DNA from: Polytrichum commune
Taxonomy: Eukaryota > Streptophyta > Polytrichopsida > Polytrichales > Polytrichaceae
DNA: 64,000 bases
Assembly (NCBI GenBank): GCA_950295325.1
Contig: OX485808.1
Span: forward strand, 42,986,527-43,050,526
Direction of reading: 5' to 3'
Position numbers and translations under genes: made by a program. Below, in pieces: positions 23,301 through 36,508 of the stretch. Within the stretch, counting starts at the first letter, position 1. Each line of letters starts with the position of its first letter. The notes under the pieces are model-generated. The model made no database searches, had not been told where the DNA came from, and worked only from the letters and a program-made list of their open reading frames with translations.

Positions 23301-25052
23301 AAAGATTTTGGGATAGGGCAGAGTTCTTCTAGGAGTTTCTAGAAGAATGTGTTGTGCTGCCCTGTACAGCTCCGAGTCCATCAATCCTTGGAAGGGACGA
23401 AAGAACTCTCGCAGGATTGGTGGTACCTTAATATTTGAATCGCTCTTGTGCGTATTCTCCGTATCTGGATTCACAAGGTCCCCGTTGTTGTGGGCATCGA
23501 AGAGTCGCAACCATATTGCCCATGTCTCCTCTGTTGCAGTGATGAGCTTGAGTTCACCCTTTAATTCATGCACTGTCTTCATGCCGCTTGTCTTCATGTC
23601 TATACTCGAGAACTTTGTCAAGATGACATTGCTGAATGTCTGCAAGAGGCATGAATTGCAAGAAATCAGTACATCGAAATTAGCAGACATTAAATTCAAA
23701 GAATTGAAGCAGTGGGAGGAGAAGGGCCAGGTTTACGGACGTGCGTCCGTAAATATATATGAGTGACATACCTGCCATTTGGGGTTCTTGACAACTGCAT
23801 TGTCTCTTTCTTTTGGGGGACATTCGTGCTCCACCCACAAGGTCCTCCCAGCCACGATGTTAGCTGCCCATGAAGCCTCGAACTGCCTCACTTTATTCCC
23901 TTGGTTCATGAAGGTTGATATTGCTATGAGCTGGTTCGAGTCCTTGGAATGCACGACGAATGTCTTCCAATATCGGATTGTCTCCTTTAATGGGTTTTTC
24001 CACTCGTCGTCTTCAAGGAGAGCCTTTGCAGCCATTACACTATGTTGGCCGTCGACAATGTAGAACTCTCCATTCTTGAGAATCGGCCAATTTTTTTCGT
24101 TCACTTCAACGATAGGATCCTTAGGTGTGACGCAAATTGTCTGCCTGTCAAATTTGGGGTTGTTCATTTGCCACCATACCCCGCTCTCTTCTTTCGCTCT
24201 GGTATTCATACTTTTGGTGCCCTTGTGGCATTTGTAGATGTCTGCGTCGAAAGTGAAATACCTGCCAAGCGGCCAGCAACCCTTTGTCTTCTCATCGAAC
24301 TCTTGGAATATCTTTGTGGAGAGTTCGGCGTCAGGACATTGACATTTTTTAAGGAGAGGAGCGACAGTGAGTGTTGAGCTGACATCTGGGCCCTCTGTTA
24401 GCCCTAATGACTCCATCTGCGAGTGAGAGTGTTTACTCGTCTGTCTGCTCCCTCTTGATGCACCACTCTGCGAGGGCCTTGAGGATTCCGGCACAGGTTT
24501 AGGGACACGCTTGGGCCGTTCAGGAACGACTTGTTTCTTTTTCTCCTTCCCATTTTTGGCCTCTAGCAAGGCCCCATTCACTCTTGTAACATTGTTCAAG
24601 AGTCGTCCAAGCCGCTTACCCATCCAAGGTGTATTGCATGCATAGTCTTGGAACTCCGTCTGGAGATTGAAGCAAGCCGCATCGGGACTACCATTTTCAC
24701 ACTCATTTTTGTTAAAGGGATGGTAAGATTCGTGCAAAATGAATGTGACTCGATCTTCTTTCTTCTCAAGGTCAATTACTACATAATCCCCTTGGGCCAC
24801 TGCACACTCTACTGTCCACGATTTAAGTTTTAGCCACTTCTCCACATCATCTATGTCCGTCTTAATTTGGTAGGCAAATCTAAGCACAAATATCTATTTT
24901 TCGTCTTTCTCTACCAGTACTGTCCAATTATCTACAATGTCATCTTGTGGCTTGTAGTGGTCGTTGGGGCTGATGTCTTTGATAGCTTCTGGCAGCGGAG
25001 GAATGAGAGCCTCTGCGAACATCTCAATTGCGGGTCTCTTTTTAGATGCCAT
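19581..25052 (-). CDS. E1 gene A: DGQH/ParB-like domain fused to FCP1-type HAD phosphatase (one nonsense codon)
   Basis: Four coding exons, 25052-23772, 23639-22320, 22105-20690 and 20348-19581, all phase 0, about 1,594 residues. Each starts after a TTGCAG/CTAG/CACAG acceptor and ends at GTATGT, GTGAGT or GTAATC; the same structure holds in E2. Exon 1 has EFYIVDGQHSVMAAKALL, a RYWKTFVV strand and ISTFMNQGNKV, the layout of DGQHR/ParB-Srx proteins. Exon 2 is a large conserved block of unknown fold (FGGTKFMYAAL at its end). Exon 3 is acidic/Pro-rich with a coiled coil (EEHAKKMAAIQAEMEQARLE). Exon 4 is an FCP1/NIF domain with FDLNGVLC, VIIWSS and NTLLIDDSPAKS. The second motif-I Asp is Asn, as in some plant family members, so phosphatase activity is uncertain. 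A TAG at 24894-24896, about codon 53, breaks exon 1 where E2 has Gly. Probable role: DNA-binding or regulatory protein of the element. Confidence 0.8.
20638..23754. repeat. palindromic motifs in the three introns of E1 gene A
   Basis: Half-site TTTACGGACG with inverted CGTCCGTAAA, spacer CG. Copies at 20641-20660 (intron 3), 22181-22200 and 22226-22248 (intron 2, second one degenerate), 23732-23753 (intron 1). A further degenerate copy lies in exon 3 coding sequence near 20757-20777. Confidence 0.85.
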
Positions 25053-25104
25053 CTGCAAAAATAAGATAGACAACAAGTTAGTATTGTGGTCAATGGATAA
25101 AGAT

Positions 25105-25975
25105 CCTAATATACGAACGCGCGTTCGTAAAGATTGCGTATTCTGTCATCTAGGTATTGTATATTCAAATGAAAACATCCAGTTGTAGTGAATACGCATA
25201 GCGCGTACACTATATACTCAAATATATGAAGAGGTTATGGACGCGCGTCCGTAACTCCTGCACATATAAGATAGAAAAGAATTTGCTTACTTATATATGC
25301 ATAGGTTACGGACGCGCGTCTGTAAACTTTCTAAAATATTTTATATTTGTATATAATATCTCTAGAAGTTACGGACGCGCGTTTGTAACCTCTACACATA
25401 TATGATAGAAAGGTATTTGGTATAATAGAAAGGGATGTAGTTTCTTAGAAAGGGATCTGCTTTCTTAGAAAATAATTTGCTTTCTTATATTTGTTTTCCC
25501 TAGTTTACGGACGCGCGTTCGTAAACTTTTTAATATATTAAGGTGTGAATTTTCATTTCTAGAAGTTACGGACGCGCGTCCGTAACCTCTTCACATATAT
25601 TATATGATGGATTCTCATATTGTTTTGCCTAGTTTACGGACGCGCGTCCGTAAACTTTGCAAATATTTTATGCTGGAGAAGATCGTAAACTTTTTAATAT
25701 ATTAAGAGGTGAATTTTCATTTCTAGAAGTTATGGACGCGCGTCCGTAACCTCTTCATATATATTATATGATGGATTCTCATATTGTTTTGCCTAGTTTA
25801 CGGACGCGCGTCCGTAAACTTTGCAAATATTTTATGCTGGAGAAGATCATCCTACTTAAATCTCTGGAAGTTACGAACGCGCGTCCGTAACCTCTGCACA
25901 TATTGTGTGAGTGTCTTGTTTCTCACTCGCACAAATGTCCCTAAAATTTACGGACGCGCGTCCGTAAACTTTAAG
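25105..25975. repeat. E1 palindrome array upstream of gene A
   Basis: Eleven copies of the E1 palindrome, near 25111, 25234, 25303, 25369, 25504, 25565, 25634, 25729, 25798, 25870 and 25948. Two flank types alternate: GTTTACGGACG... and AGTTACGGACG.... A 165-bp block (25550-25670) is repeated at 25715-25835. The array lies just upstream of the gene A start, in or near a 5' intron: an acceptor TTTTTGCAG directly precedes the ATG. Confidence 0.95.
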
Positions 25976-28900
25976 GAATTTCTTATTATTCTAAATTTAA
26001 ATATTTGGGGAGATTCCGTATTTTGCGGAGGCTTACCTTGTCTTCCAATATGGTTTTGATCAGCAAATGCGAGTGCAATATACTCTGCACTGCAATACCA
26101 GACTCTGCAATCAAAAGTACCAAAGGAATTCAAAAAGTATTGAAATTGGAATCTCACTTGCTCTCAGTGTTGTTGCAGCTCATATGTTTTCAAGCAAACC
26201 TTAAGCCCTAAACCACAACAACGCAATCATACAAAATGAAATTGCAATGTTATAGAAATTCTTACCTTTGTAGAATGTTTGCTCCTAAACCACAACTCTT
26301 CCTCGTGCTGCAGGTAGGACCAACTGCAAATTTACAATATAATTCAGGTTACAAACCTCTAGTAATTCTATGTACACATGCATGATTCAATGCAACTGTT
26401 GTTGCATACTCTTTCAATGCTCTCTAAGGAAATCATCTATGGAAGAACAACATTTAGAAGTACTGCAATACAGTCTACAACAAGTTGCTCATAAATCAGA
26501 TTGAAACATTTTGATATGTATGCAAAAAAAACAATGAACTACAAATTGAAGCTACTCATTTTGAATTGTCAAAAACACATGCTTCAAGATGAAAGGGGGG
26601 GAAAACTACTCCAACCCTAAAACCTTGCAACAACTGAAAGTACTCCTAGAGCATCCTAATGGGCAGCAGCATGCAAGAAACTTACTCACGCTCTGAGGCG
26701 CCTCCGCAATTGACCAGCAAGAATGGGTTTTGCAACAAGAATGAGAAGAGCAGCAAGAATGGGAGCAGCAATAATGGGAAGGAAGAGCATCAAGAGAAGG
26801 AAGAGAAGTAAGAGAAGGAAGAGAAGGAAGAGAAGAGTAGCAAGAGCATGAAGAGCAGTAAGAGAAGTAGGAGGTAAGAGAACTAAGTCTGTGAGGTAAG
26901 AGAACTAATAGAACTAAGTGTGTGAGGCAAGAGAACTAAGAGAACTAAGTGTGTGAGGTAAGAGAACTAAGAGAAGAACAGCAAGAGCATCAAGAGCAAC
27001 AACAACACGAAGAGCAACAACAACAACAGCAAGAGAAGAACAACAAGACCACGAAACAAAAACGCGAAGAGGAGGGCGAAGAGGAGCTGGTGCACTTTGA
27101 AACCCTAAAACAAAAGAGGGCCTCCCCTAAACCCGTCCCCAAATGTCACATCAACCCCGCGCCCAAACGCCACCTTAAACCCTTACGTGGCATAACCCTA
27201 CTGGTACAACAAGTGGTATAGACTCTCATCTTTCTCAATAAACTAGTCTATTTGTGTGATTTATACTTAGTTCATTGATGTTATTATCATATGTCATAAT
27301 TATTGAATAGTGCCAAGTGCTGATACTTAAGAGAATTGTGCCAAGTGTTGGATGAACAAGGCTTCCTAAATCTTTTGGTGGCACTAATTCATAGCGGTAT
27401 AGTATCACCTTCACTAATTTCCCACCCTCACTTTTAGGCCACCCTCACTAATTGGGATATTTCGTGTATTTTTGAAATGATCTTCAAGTATGACATAATG
27501 TCATGATTGGAATCTCCACTAACTATATCATTGAAAGACATGTCAATGGTTGAGCAACAAATACACCTTCAATCCTAGAGTCTTATATGTAGATTACTAA
27601 ATACAAGGGTACGCTTCATGAAAACATCATTTTTATTCATAGCATGTAACTCAATTAATGATTGCACCAAACAAACAATGACAAGAGCATACTAACTTGG
27701 CCACAATCCAAAGAGAAAAACTCAAGGTAGTCCATGACCGCTGCAAGAGCCTCTAGTTTGTAACACCTAAATCCCAAATGCAAACCTTAAAAAAAGTGGA
27801 CAAGACAATCATTGAGGACTTTGATCATATGACAACAATGGATGAAATTATAAATTGCACGAAACTAACAAGCTAATTGACCCTTTTTTTCTCTAAAGCT
27901 TAGGGATGTACACACTAGAGAAAAATAATACCTCTCCATTATGTATACTATGTGCACCAAGGCCTCAAATAACACCCCTTCTTACACGCACGTCAGTTCA
28001 TACGTGGTATGAATAGTCTATCTCCCAGTGCAAGTTCCCAAGATATATGATGTTTGCATGCAACTAATTAGAAATGTTTACTAGTCGCCAAATTTTTAAA
28101 AAAAAAATTGGTCACTTGATTGTTGGAATCCTTTTGTAATAACTTGCTTCAAATAAAAAATAAAACCCCAACCCACGGAACTTTTTTTTAATCTAATTTA
28201 TGATTATTTTTGCACGATGCTCCAACTGCTGAACGTCTTGACACAAAATTCATTTTTGTAAGAAAACCTTGCCCAATACACTTGCACTGCCCATATCCGT
28301 GTGTTAGAGTCCTATAAAACTTATGTGTGTGCACTCTAACATGAGCATGCTCATGTCAAAGTGCTCATGAAATAACCACCTCCGTTTTCTATACTAAAAC
28401 ATGAGTTGATGCCCAAAATTTTTTGGTCAAATCCTACTTGACAATCTAATGAGTTGGCTCATTTGTCTCAAATATAAAATGAAGTGATTTGTCAACAATT
28501 GGTATTAGTGCCCTTTCTTGCCATTAATCATCATGACCTTGCTTTGGGTTCCATTGGCCGTGCTTGTATTTTTGGCAAAGAATTGAAGCTCTTAATGTGT
28601 CTCAAAAAGACAAAAGAAAGAAAAGAAATTGTCATAATTCCAACATACTTACTTGCTCACAGTGAAGCTAGAAGAGGGCAAAGGTCTAGAAGTTTTAGAG
28701 TACTACACTAAATCTGATATTTAGTATGATTCACCAATTCTAATTGTCTTGCTCAATACTAATTGTAAACTGTAGTATAGTGTCATGAATGCTAGCCCAA
28801 CATTATTTAACATTCCTTGTAAAAGAACTTGGGGGATTATAGATTTACAGTGTTGCAATTATTACCAAGTATCACTGACCAAGTCATTTTTCATCCAAAA

Positions 28901-31140
28901 TTCAATCATCCATGACAATATTTTATCACAAGTTATTGACAAGAGACGGTATGGTTTTGGCCAATGGATGAACTCATCCATCATCCATGACAATATTTGT
29001 AAAGTTATTCATAAGACATGTCATCCGTGAAGTTGCCATAGTGATATTGAATATTGTATGACACTAAATATCATATTTAGTGTACCCATGTTGTGACTAG
29101 TATTTGTTTCAGCTTAATTAGCAAGCATGGTTATTTTCCACTTAACACTACTAAACCCTTGTATTTCCAACATTAGGCTTATATCGTCCTCTCTTACATG
29201 ATCTATAGACTATAGTATATGGACATCCACGGTAAATTTCAGGTCAACAAAATAATAAATTTCTTTCTCTGGATACAGTACATCTACAAAATTACAATAA
29301 CCATTCACTACAATAGTTTCCAAAACTACTCTAAATATTGTGTATAGTGTCATAGGGGCATTCTAGGTTAATGTGGTAACTTTTCTAAGTGGACTTCAAG
29401 TTAGGAATAAGTTTACAAATACTGTCATCCCAACTTACTTTTAGTTCATCCACTTTTGGTGTTATCTGCATCCCAACATTTCTGTAATGAAATATTGTCA
29501 TGAATGATTCAAATTGGATAAAAATTTGCTTAGTTTTAGTGATAGTAATCATAACATTGTGAATATGTAATCCCCCAAAAATTTACAGAGAATGACAAAT
29601 AATGTTAGGTTCACATTTAGTCTTGGTGACAATCTGGAATGTCATGTGCCAACTCATGCCATGTGAAATAATCATGTTAGGTTTATATACTACTGTGAAA
29701 TTTAGTGTAGTTCCCTAAAGTATGTTGGAAGAACTAAGGGAGTACCTGGTGCTAGTGGTACCCATATATGTTTGCATTGTTGGTTTTGTAAGTCAGCAAA
29801 TTGGGAGAGATGGATTGAGAAACGTTGTTTCATTTCCATGCATATTTGTAGGGATCATTAGATTGTCAAGTGAATGACAATTCATTATCATCGTCAAGAA
29901 TAGAAACTCAACATAGAAGCTTGTGTGGGGCGCAAGCACCGTGAAGTGGCCATGTCTTGATCTTTGCACATGTTTAAGTGAAAGTTATTCAGAAGCAAGG
30001 TGAAGAGGATTAATGAACGTCTTATAAACTCAGTGTTTAATTAGAAAATTTGACAATCATGCTTGTTGTATGTCATAAGTTCCATGACCGTATGAATGTA
30101 AAAAATTAGAAGTACGACCAGTTACTAGATGGAAATAACATGATTTAAGAATGTGATGTCGTGACCTTCATTCACCACAATCTAGCCAAAAAATTTCATC
30201 TATCTCAATATCTTCAAAAGTAAAACTAAAAGTAGAAAATAGAAAACAAAACTTAATGTAGCTAGATGTTAACTTTCTTCTTTTTGTCTTAGTGGCCTTG
30301 TATGTTTTGACAATGAAATGAATTTATTCCATTGGTCTCTTTGATACAAATTAAAGCAAACTCTAACAAGATAGAAGAGATGCTATGAATATTGCAACAG
30401 TTGACCTTTGATTTCATAGACATGTAATGGAGCTCTTGCTGACATAAGGATTTGCTTACTGCACAGTCTTTCTTCACTCCAAATTAAGCCTTTAATTACA
30501 TGAAGAAGGCTAGTATTAGTTTTTTTGAAATAAATGTTGATGTATTGAAGGGGGCCCTAAGGTTAAGAGAGGTAATTGACAATATTGATTTTAATGCAAC
30601 CCATAGTATCTATGACAATAGATGTGTTACTTTCATGGCCTCTAGGCGCTCAAAATTTGTGTACGTATTAATACAATAATATATAGGTGTGTAAAGGTGG
30701 GTAAATTAAACGGGTTGGATGGTAGGGTGGTGGCCAATGTAATTACGATATTAAATGCAAGATGAGAGGAGATAACATGATATTGGAGTGAATATCATTA
30801 CATCGTATGCAAAACAATAAAATAGATGCTAGTTTAATTTTGAATGACATGTATTTTTATTCTCCATGTACTATTGTTGTTGTTGTGGTTAATGTTTTAC
30901 ACGATACTATAATTTTCTGTCTACTAATTCTACAATGAACTTTCAATATTAGGTACTTCAATATTAAAACCCCCCCTCAACAATGTTCAATGTTCATATC
31001 TTATTAGCCAATTTTCTTTGTTGTCCACCATAAATATGTAGATGCCTTTTGCTTTGTCATTATGTGGACTCATGGTCTAAGCATGTTGTCTACTATGAAT
31101 ACACATTCCATTGTAAGGCTGGCACACGGAATGTAGTAAT
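25976..31140. other. non-coding middle of E1
   Basis: Lies between the divergent 5' regions of genes A and B. 26690-27080 is low-complexity purine-rich repeat (aagagcaagagaa, caacaacaac). The rest is AT-rich with no frame over 90 codons that looks like protein. It probably holds the gene A promoter (about 26.2-26.7 kb) and older insertions. E2 has a shorter, unrelated-looking middle. Confidence 0.5.
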
Positions 31141-31490
31141 GTTAGGTTTTTATTTATAGGACGTAGTTGGTGGCTAGTATCCTATGTTGGAAAACGGATC
31201 CAAGGGAAAACGATGAGTACTTAAGGGGACATCCCCCCACCAAGGGACTCTTTTTGCATCTCAGATGTGGGTTGCGCTGCTTGGACCCTTGTAGCGTGCT
31301 GGATGTTTATTTTGTGCAGGTACAGATCCTATTGCAATGGATCTTTTATACCCCAAACACTAAATTCCAAGCTCTAAACCCATTAGTGGAGCCAATTTTT
31401 ATGTGGATTGCACTTAGTATGATTGATTTTTTTGTTTATGGCAGGTATCGTTCCTGGTGCAAGGTTCCTATTATGTCGCCGCAAATCGCG
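31140..31490 (+). promoter_or_regulatory. E1 gene B promoter / 5' exon block
   Basis: Shares short conserved blocks with E2 45165-45410: ATCCAAGGG, GAGTACTTAA, a C-run, CTCTTTTTTGC, and CGCCGCAAAT just before the first palindrome. A TTTATTTATAGG element lies at 31149-31160. Conservation among mostly diverged non-coding DNA suggests promoter and leader of gene B. Confidence 0.45.
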
Positions 31491-32640
31491 GAGGTTTACG
31501 GACGCGCGTCCGTAAACCTTTAACATGTTGGTTAATTGGATATCTATTGCTTTGATAATTGTACTTGAGGTATTACTCACGTACACTGAGGTTTATGGAC
31601 GCGCGTCCGTAAACCTTAAACCTGTTGGTTAATTTGATATCTATTGCTTTGACAATTGTACTTGAGGTATTACTCATGTACACTGAGGTTTACGGACGCG
31701 CGTCTGTAAACCTTAAACCTGTTGGTTAATTAGATATCTATTGCTTTGAGAATTGTACTTGAGGTATTACTCATGTACAATGAGGTTTACGGACGCGCGT
31801 CCGTAAATCTTAAACTTGTTGGTTAATTGGATATCTATAGTTTTGAGAATTGTACTTGAGGTATTACTCATGTACAATGAGGTTTACGGACGCGCGTCCG
31901 TAAGCCTACGTACCTTATGGAACCATAGTTCGGCATTGCACCTGAACTGACATCATGACCACTTGCTATGTGAGTCTGCCAACGAGACTGTATTGTCCTG
32001 AAAATTTACGGACGCGCGTCCATAAACCTTAAACCTCCGGGCGCATTGATCCTTTCTTTCCTTGATCGTTTACGGGTTTAGTGGTAATAATGAGGTCCAG
32101 AGAGGTTTACGGACGCGCGTCCGTAAACCTGCAAACCTCTTGTGTCATAATTTCGACCATGTGCCATGTAGAATATTACATTGAGACTGTACGGTCAATG
32201 GAGGTATAAGATCCCTAAACCCTAAACTTACATCACCCTATGTGTCATAGTATAATATTTTGACATTGATAAAACACAGTAGGAAGCGCGTATGTTAACC
32301 TCTTCAAATTCATAGTCGTCAGGCCTGGATATACGTGTCCATGGCACATGGACATCTTGGTTTCCTAAACCTCTGTGTGTCTTGGACACCACTGACTTTT
32401 GACATTGGGATGTTTGCGGACGCGCGTTCGTATACCTATTTTGTATAGTTTGCGAAACCATTTGCGCATGATACTGACCTCTTTGAGCACGAAGACTTTT
32501 ACGGGTGCGCGTCCATAAACATGTCATGTTTTTGTTGTCTGGACCTTTCCGCCGACTATGAACAAATAATGGAATTTGTATGCGCTTGTGCTTGTACTAA
32601 TAATGTTGTTACATGGAGGTATACGAACGCGCGTTCGTAT
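31491..32640. repeat. E1 palindrome array upstream of gene B, with 97-bp tandem repeats
   Basis: Palindromes begin at 31495, 31592, 31689, 31786 and 31883, exactly 97 bp apart, each followed by the same CTTAAACCTGTTGGTTAATT-type spacer. More dispersed copies are near 32006, 32107, 32414, 32498 and 32618. The array ends about 140 bp before the gene B start and probably lies in its 5' intron. Confidence 0.95.
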
Positions 32641-32782
32641 ACCAATGTGTCTTTGTTTCCAGGCCATGAAATCCACTATTGTTCACATTGTGTTTTATTG
32701 ACAATAAGCATTAGGACTATCCATGACATTTATTGAATGGGATATTTTGACATACTCTTCATTTGGATCACTTGTAGTGGCC

Positions 32783-35700
32783 ATGGATTCCAACGTCGGT
32801 AATAGTGCATTTGAGTTCTCTTCGGAATCGTCAAGCTATGGTAGCGAATTTGAAGGTGTCATGGAACGGGAAACTACAATTGATGTCGCAAATGCAGAGG
32901 ATGATTTCATACCACTATGTGAGGGTTATTCGCGGGAACAGTGGATTGATCTTGATGTTGTCCTAGTCAATGGATGTGGCATCCCCGTGGCCGATGGTGT
33001 TTGTCGGAACTCGAATCCTACGGATTGTATTGATGCAAATCCCCTTGGGGAGGAAGATGTTGGGGTGTGCATTTTGAACTCCTTGAATCCTTTGGAAGTA
33101 CCTCCTGGTTGGAGATTCTCTCTTCGTCGATGGCCGTTGCGAAGTGTTCTTCACGATGGTGTCAGCTTGTGGAATCATACATGTCGTTTTGAGGAAATAC
33201 AAAAGGATTTGTTCGCCACAATGCGTCCGAGACAAGGTCGGCGTAAATATGATTCCGTTCGCGTGCCCTATGAACCCACGCAACGTCGTCGAGATCTAAC
33301 ATTGGGAGACACATTTATTAGGTCCGTAGCAACAAAGGATTGTTGTGCAAAGAGGTGTTGCCAACTATTTCCCCGTGACAAAATCAAATCTTTGAGACAA
33401 GAGATGTGGCTTGCGGACTTTCGTATGCGATCTGCAAAGAAACTTGAAATCCATCGCAACATTCACTTTGATGCCGAAGGTCGTAAGGTTGTGACCTTGG
33501 AAAATATAGAGGTATGTTGCACGGCATGGTACATTATACATGCAGTTTCAAAGGCAGATTTTTATAGGTTCCGGAACTACTCCCTGCAAGGACGGCGTTC
33601 TCGGTTCCATGGCAACTCTGGTACAAAGAAGTCCAGGGAGGCAACATTCCAAGCGGCTGCAACACTATCAACCATCATTATGCCATTAGCGGATGCGATG
33701 CCACACAAGACACGGACTCTGCCGTCGGGGGAAAAGGTTGTCCAGATAGTTTTGCCTACAGGGACAAAATGGAATAACATACTTATGGATGTTAATGAGG
33801 TTGGCGAAAAGGCTGGATGGGGGCCGATTTCGTTATCAAAATTGAGTGTGATCAAGAATCAACAATTTGCAGAGTACATTACGAAGAGGCCTGGGGATAA
33901 GTTTGCTAGGTGTTCTGCTTGTGAGAAATATAAGGGCCTTCGAGATGCACATCCAATAGGGACTGAGTCGCACAATAGACATCAACGGAAATACATTGAG
34001 CATGTAAACAACCAGGAGGCACACCGTCAAGACTACTACAAGAATCGCGCATTATCGATAATGAGGCCAAATGAGGTTTTGACAATCATTCATGACAAAA
34101 TGGACCATGCGAAGACTGCGTGTCCTTGTTATGCACAGAAAATAAAGGCTACAGATGGATATTTCAAGCTCCCAATATCTGTCACAGGTTCGTTGGTTTT
34201 CACATTTTTTTTGCGCACTCACATACTCATCGTTAAGAGTTACGGATGTACGTCCGTAAATGTTTGTTCATTTTCTTGGCCTGCTTGCGAAGAAATTGAA
34301 TTTCCTTATCATATATGATATTGGAATGTACTTCTCATTTGTATGTCTTAATTCAGGTATGATTGCACATGGCCATGTGGACGTCAAGTATGCACATTAT
34401 GGCTTGGATTTCTATCCAGGCAACGCCAATCATACCGTAGGGTCTTTTGCAAAACTTCTACGAGATCTTGAGAGTCCGCCAACATCATCCTCCCGCGCTC
34501 TTTTTGTTGGATGTGGAACAACACCGATTTATGAGGCTGTGCTAGAGGGGAAAGAAGTTTGTCTATCGTCACTGCAAGAACCGCCTGAACAAACCGTTCT
34601 TGCTAAACCTTTGCCTCCAACTCTACATGTGCAACTGGACAATTGTGCTAAAGACAACAAATGTCGATACGTGTTTTGTTTTTGGTCATTGCTCGTAGCC
34701 AAGGGCATTTTCAAAGAAGTGTTTGTGTCTTTTTTGATGGTTGGCCACACGCATGATGACATTGACGCTTCATTTGGACGTTGGAGTATGAAGTTGCACG
34801 AGGAGGATTTTCCGACGATTCCTCTTCTCATGAAATCATACATGGATTTGGATAATGTGCCAGTCATCCCGCATTTGATTGAAGAAGTGCCCGATTTCAA
34901 AGCGTTTATCGAACCATTCATTCTTAAGGGAGGTGACCGCTTAGTGGGCCATACCAAGGCTCAACAATTCCGATTCTATATGCGTGATGATGGTCTGCCG
35001 ACCATGCAATTCAAAGTTTTGTGCACTTCCCCGGATTGGGGTCCAGAGGAAGGGATACTCGTCTGGCGCCAAAACGAAGAGGGCAAATGTATGCTACCTG
35101 ATGGGGAGCCGAAGCCTTGCAAACCCAACCCCATGAGGAATGGACCAGAAATCATCAAAGGTATATCCGGATTCATCCAATATTGGAAAGAATTGTACGA
35201 GGAAGACATCACAAGGCGAGTTCGGGATACCCACGAACCATTGATTACGTACTGGGATCGCATTCGCTCAGCATTGCTAGCACCCGATGTCGAAACACAT
35301 TCATGTTTGACACAAGGTTTTTGGCCACAAAGCCGAGTGACAATCGTGGAATCTGAGGCCATGTTCTTCGACAATGGGGACATCCGTGAAGAGTTCGTAG
35401 TGGACGACCATTATGTTGGCCCAGCTCGTAATCGTCCGGCTCCATCATTTCGTGTGGCTGTTGATTGCTACGAAGGGTATATGATCCTCGTACGTCCTGG
35501 AGATGAGGAGCACCCTAAACCGATTTGGTTGGTAAAAACATTGTCATCACCAAATTTTGTTCCAACTAGCCCAAATTTTCATCAAATTGAGGTGGAATAT
35601 TGCCGTCCCAGCACCAAAGATCAAAATGTGCTCCGCACATATTTAGGGTGGGACACCAAAAAAGGTTTCAAATGGACAATGGACTCAGCATACGAACCAA

Positions 35701-35879
35701 TATGGATAAACACAGATACCATACTTTGTGCTTGGAAACCACGCAAAGGTTCCAAATCAGAGACAATGACCATCCCCCAAAAACATATAGATTTTGCCAA
35801 AGACAATTTGGCACGTATTGCTGCTGCAGAAAACGATGTCGAGAATGGAAATGAAGCTGAAGATGAAGAGGGAGAATGA
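32783..35879 (+). CDS. E1 gene B: DUF7869-type protein, candidate transposase, intact
   Basis: Two exons, 32783-34187 and 34357-35879 (phase 1, ACA G|GT ATG), 975 residues, no internal stop. The ATG at 32783 follows an acceptor-like CTTGTAG and is matched by the E2 start. Features: DCCAKRCCQLFP at about 185; CCTAWYIIHAVSKADFYRFR followed by GRRSRFHGNSGTKK; CSACEKYKGL with following His residues at about 377; then an RNase-H-like part with HDKMDHAKTA (about 437), LDNCAKDNKCRY (about 562) and VGHTHDDIDASFGRW (about 600). These match the order of motifs in DUF7869 proteins, whose Asp residues fit a DDE-type active site. The carboxy end is acidic (NEAEDEEGE). It is the best transposase candidate of the family, and no other ORF in E1 fits that role. 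The catalytic assignment is inference. Confidence 0.85.
34237..34260. repeat. palindrome in the E1 gene B intron
   Basis: Degenerate copy GTTACGGATG TA CGTCCGTAAA within the 169-bp intron (34188-34356). It keeps the symmetric GGA/TCC pair of E1. Confidence 0.8.
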
Positions 35880-36508
35880 TATTGACGTAGGGTTGGACCA
35901 CAACTATTTGAAATGTGTCTTGGTTTTTCATGAAATATATGACATTGGGGTCGAATACTATATTAGACACATTTTATAGCAATTTTATAGATTACAATTA
36001 TATATCATGATTGTATTGATTTACGGATGTGGAATCCAACTTCACATGCGCTATCAAATGTTTTTTATATGTTTGTGTTTACGGATGTGGAGTCCAAACT
36101 ATATAATTATATTGCAGATGCTAATTTGCATTTTCTTATACACACTGTCAAATTATTTTAATATTGTTGCGTTTGGGATGTGCCGTTCAATTCACCCACA
36201 ATTGGCTAAGATGTTATGTTTGGGATACGCATCCAAGAGTCCCTAGATATAAAATCAGATGGCTATTTATAGATTCGTTAATTTTGTTCAATAAAAAATA
36301 AAAAATACAAAATAATTGTGAATTTGTGACATTGGAATATTGTGTTGGCGTAGTTTTGATTATACCCCAAACAATTACTATATTTAGAAACATATATATT
36401 CATCACATATGGATCTTTCGAACATTATGTTGCCATTGTTCCCCGTGTTCCCTACGTTCCCAATATTCACATCCGAAACTACGGGTCCAATTTATTTTGA
36501 GACTTTCC
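35880..36508 (+). other. 3' flank of E1 gene B
   Basis: AT-rich; no coding. It contains several GGATGTGGA(A/G)TCC stretches following TTTACG (36021, 36078), possibly decayed palindromes. It ends in the right TIR. Confidence 0.4.

Noticed and set aside
25105-32640. CRISPR-like array of regularly spaced palindromic repeats
   Set aside because: The spacers are themselves repeated (97-bp units) or irregular, there are no cas-like genes, and the context is a plant transposon.
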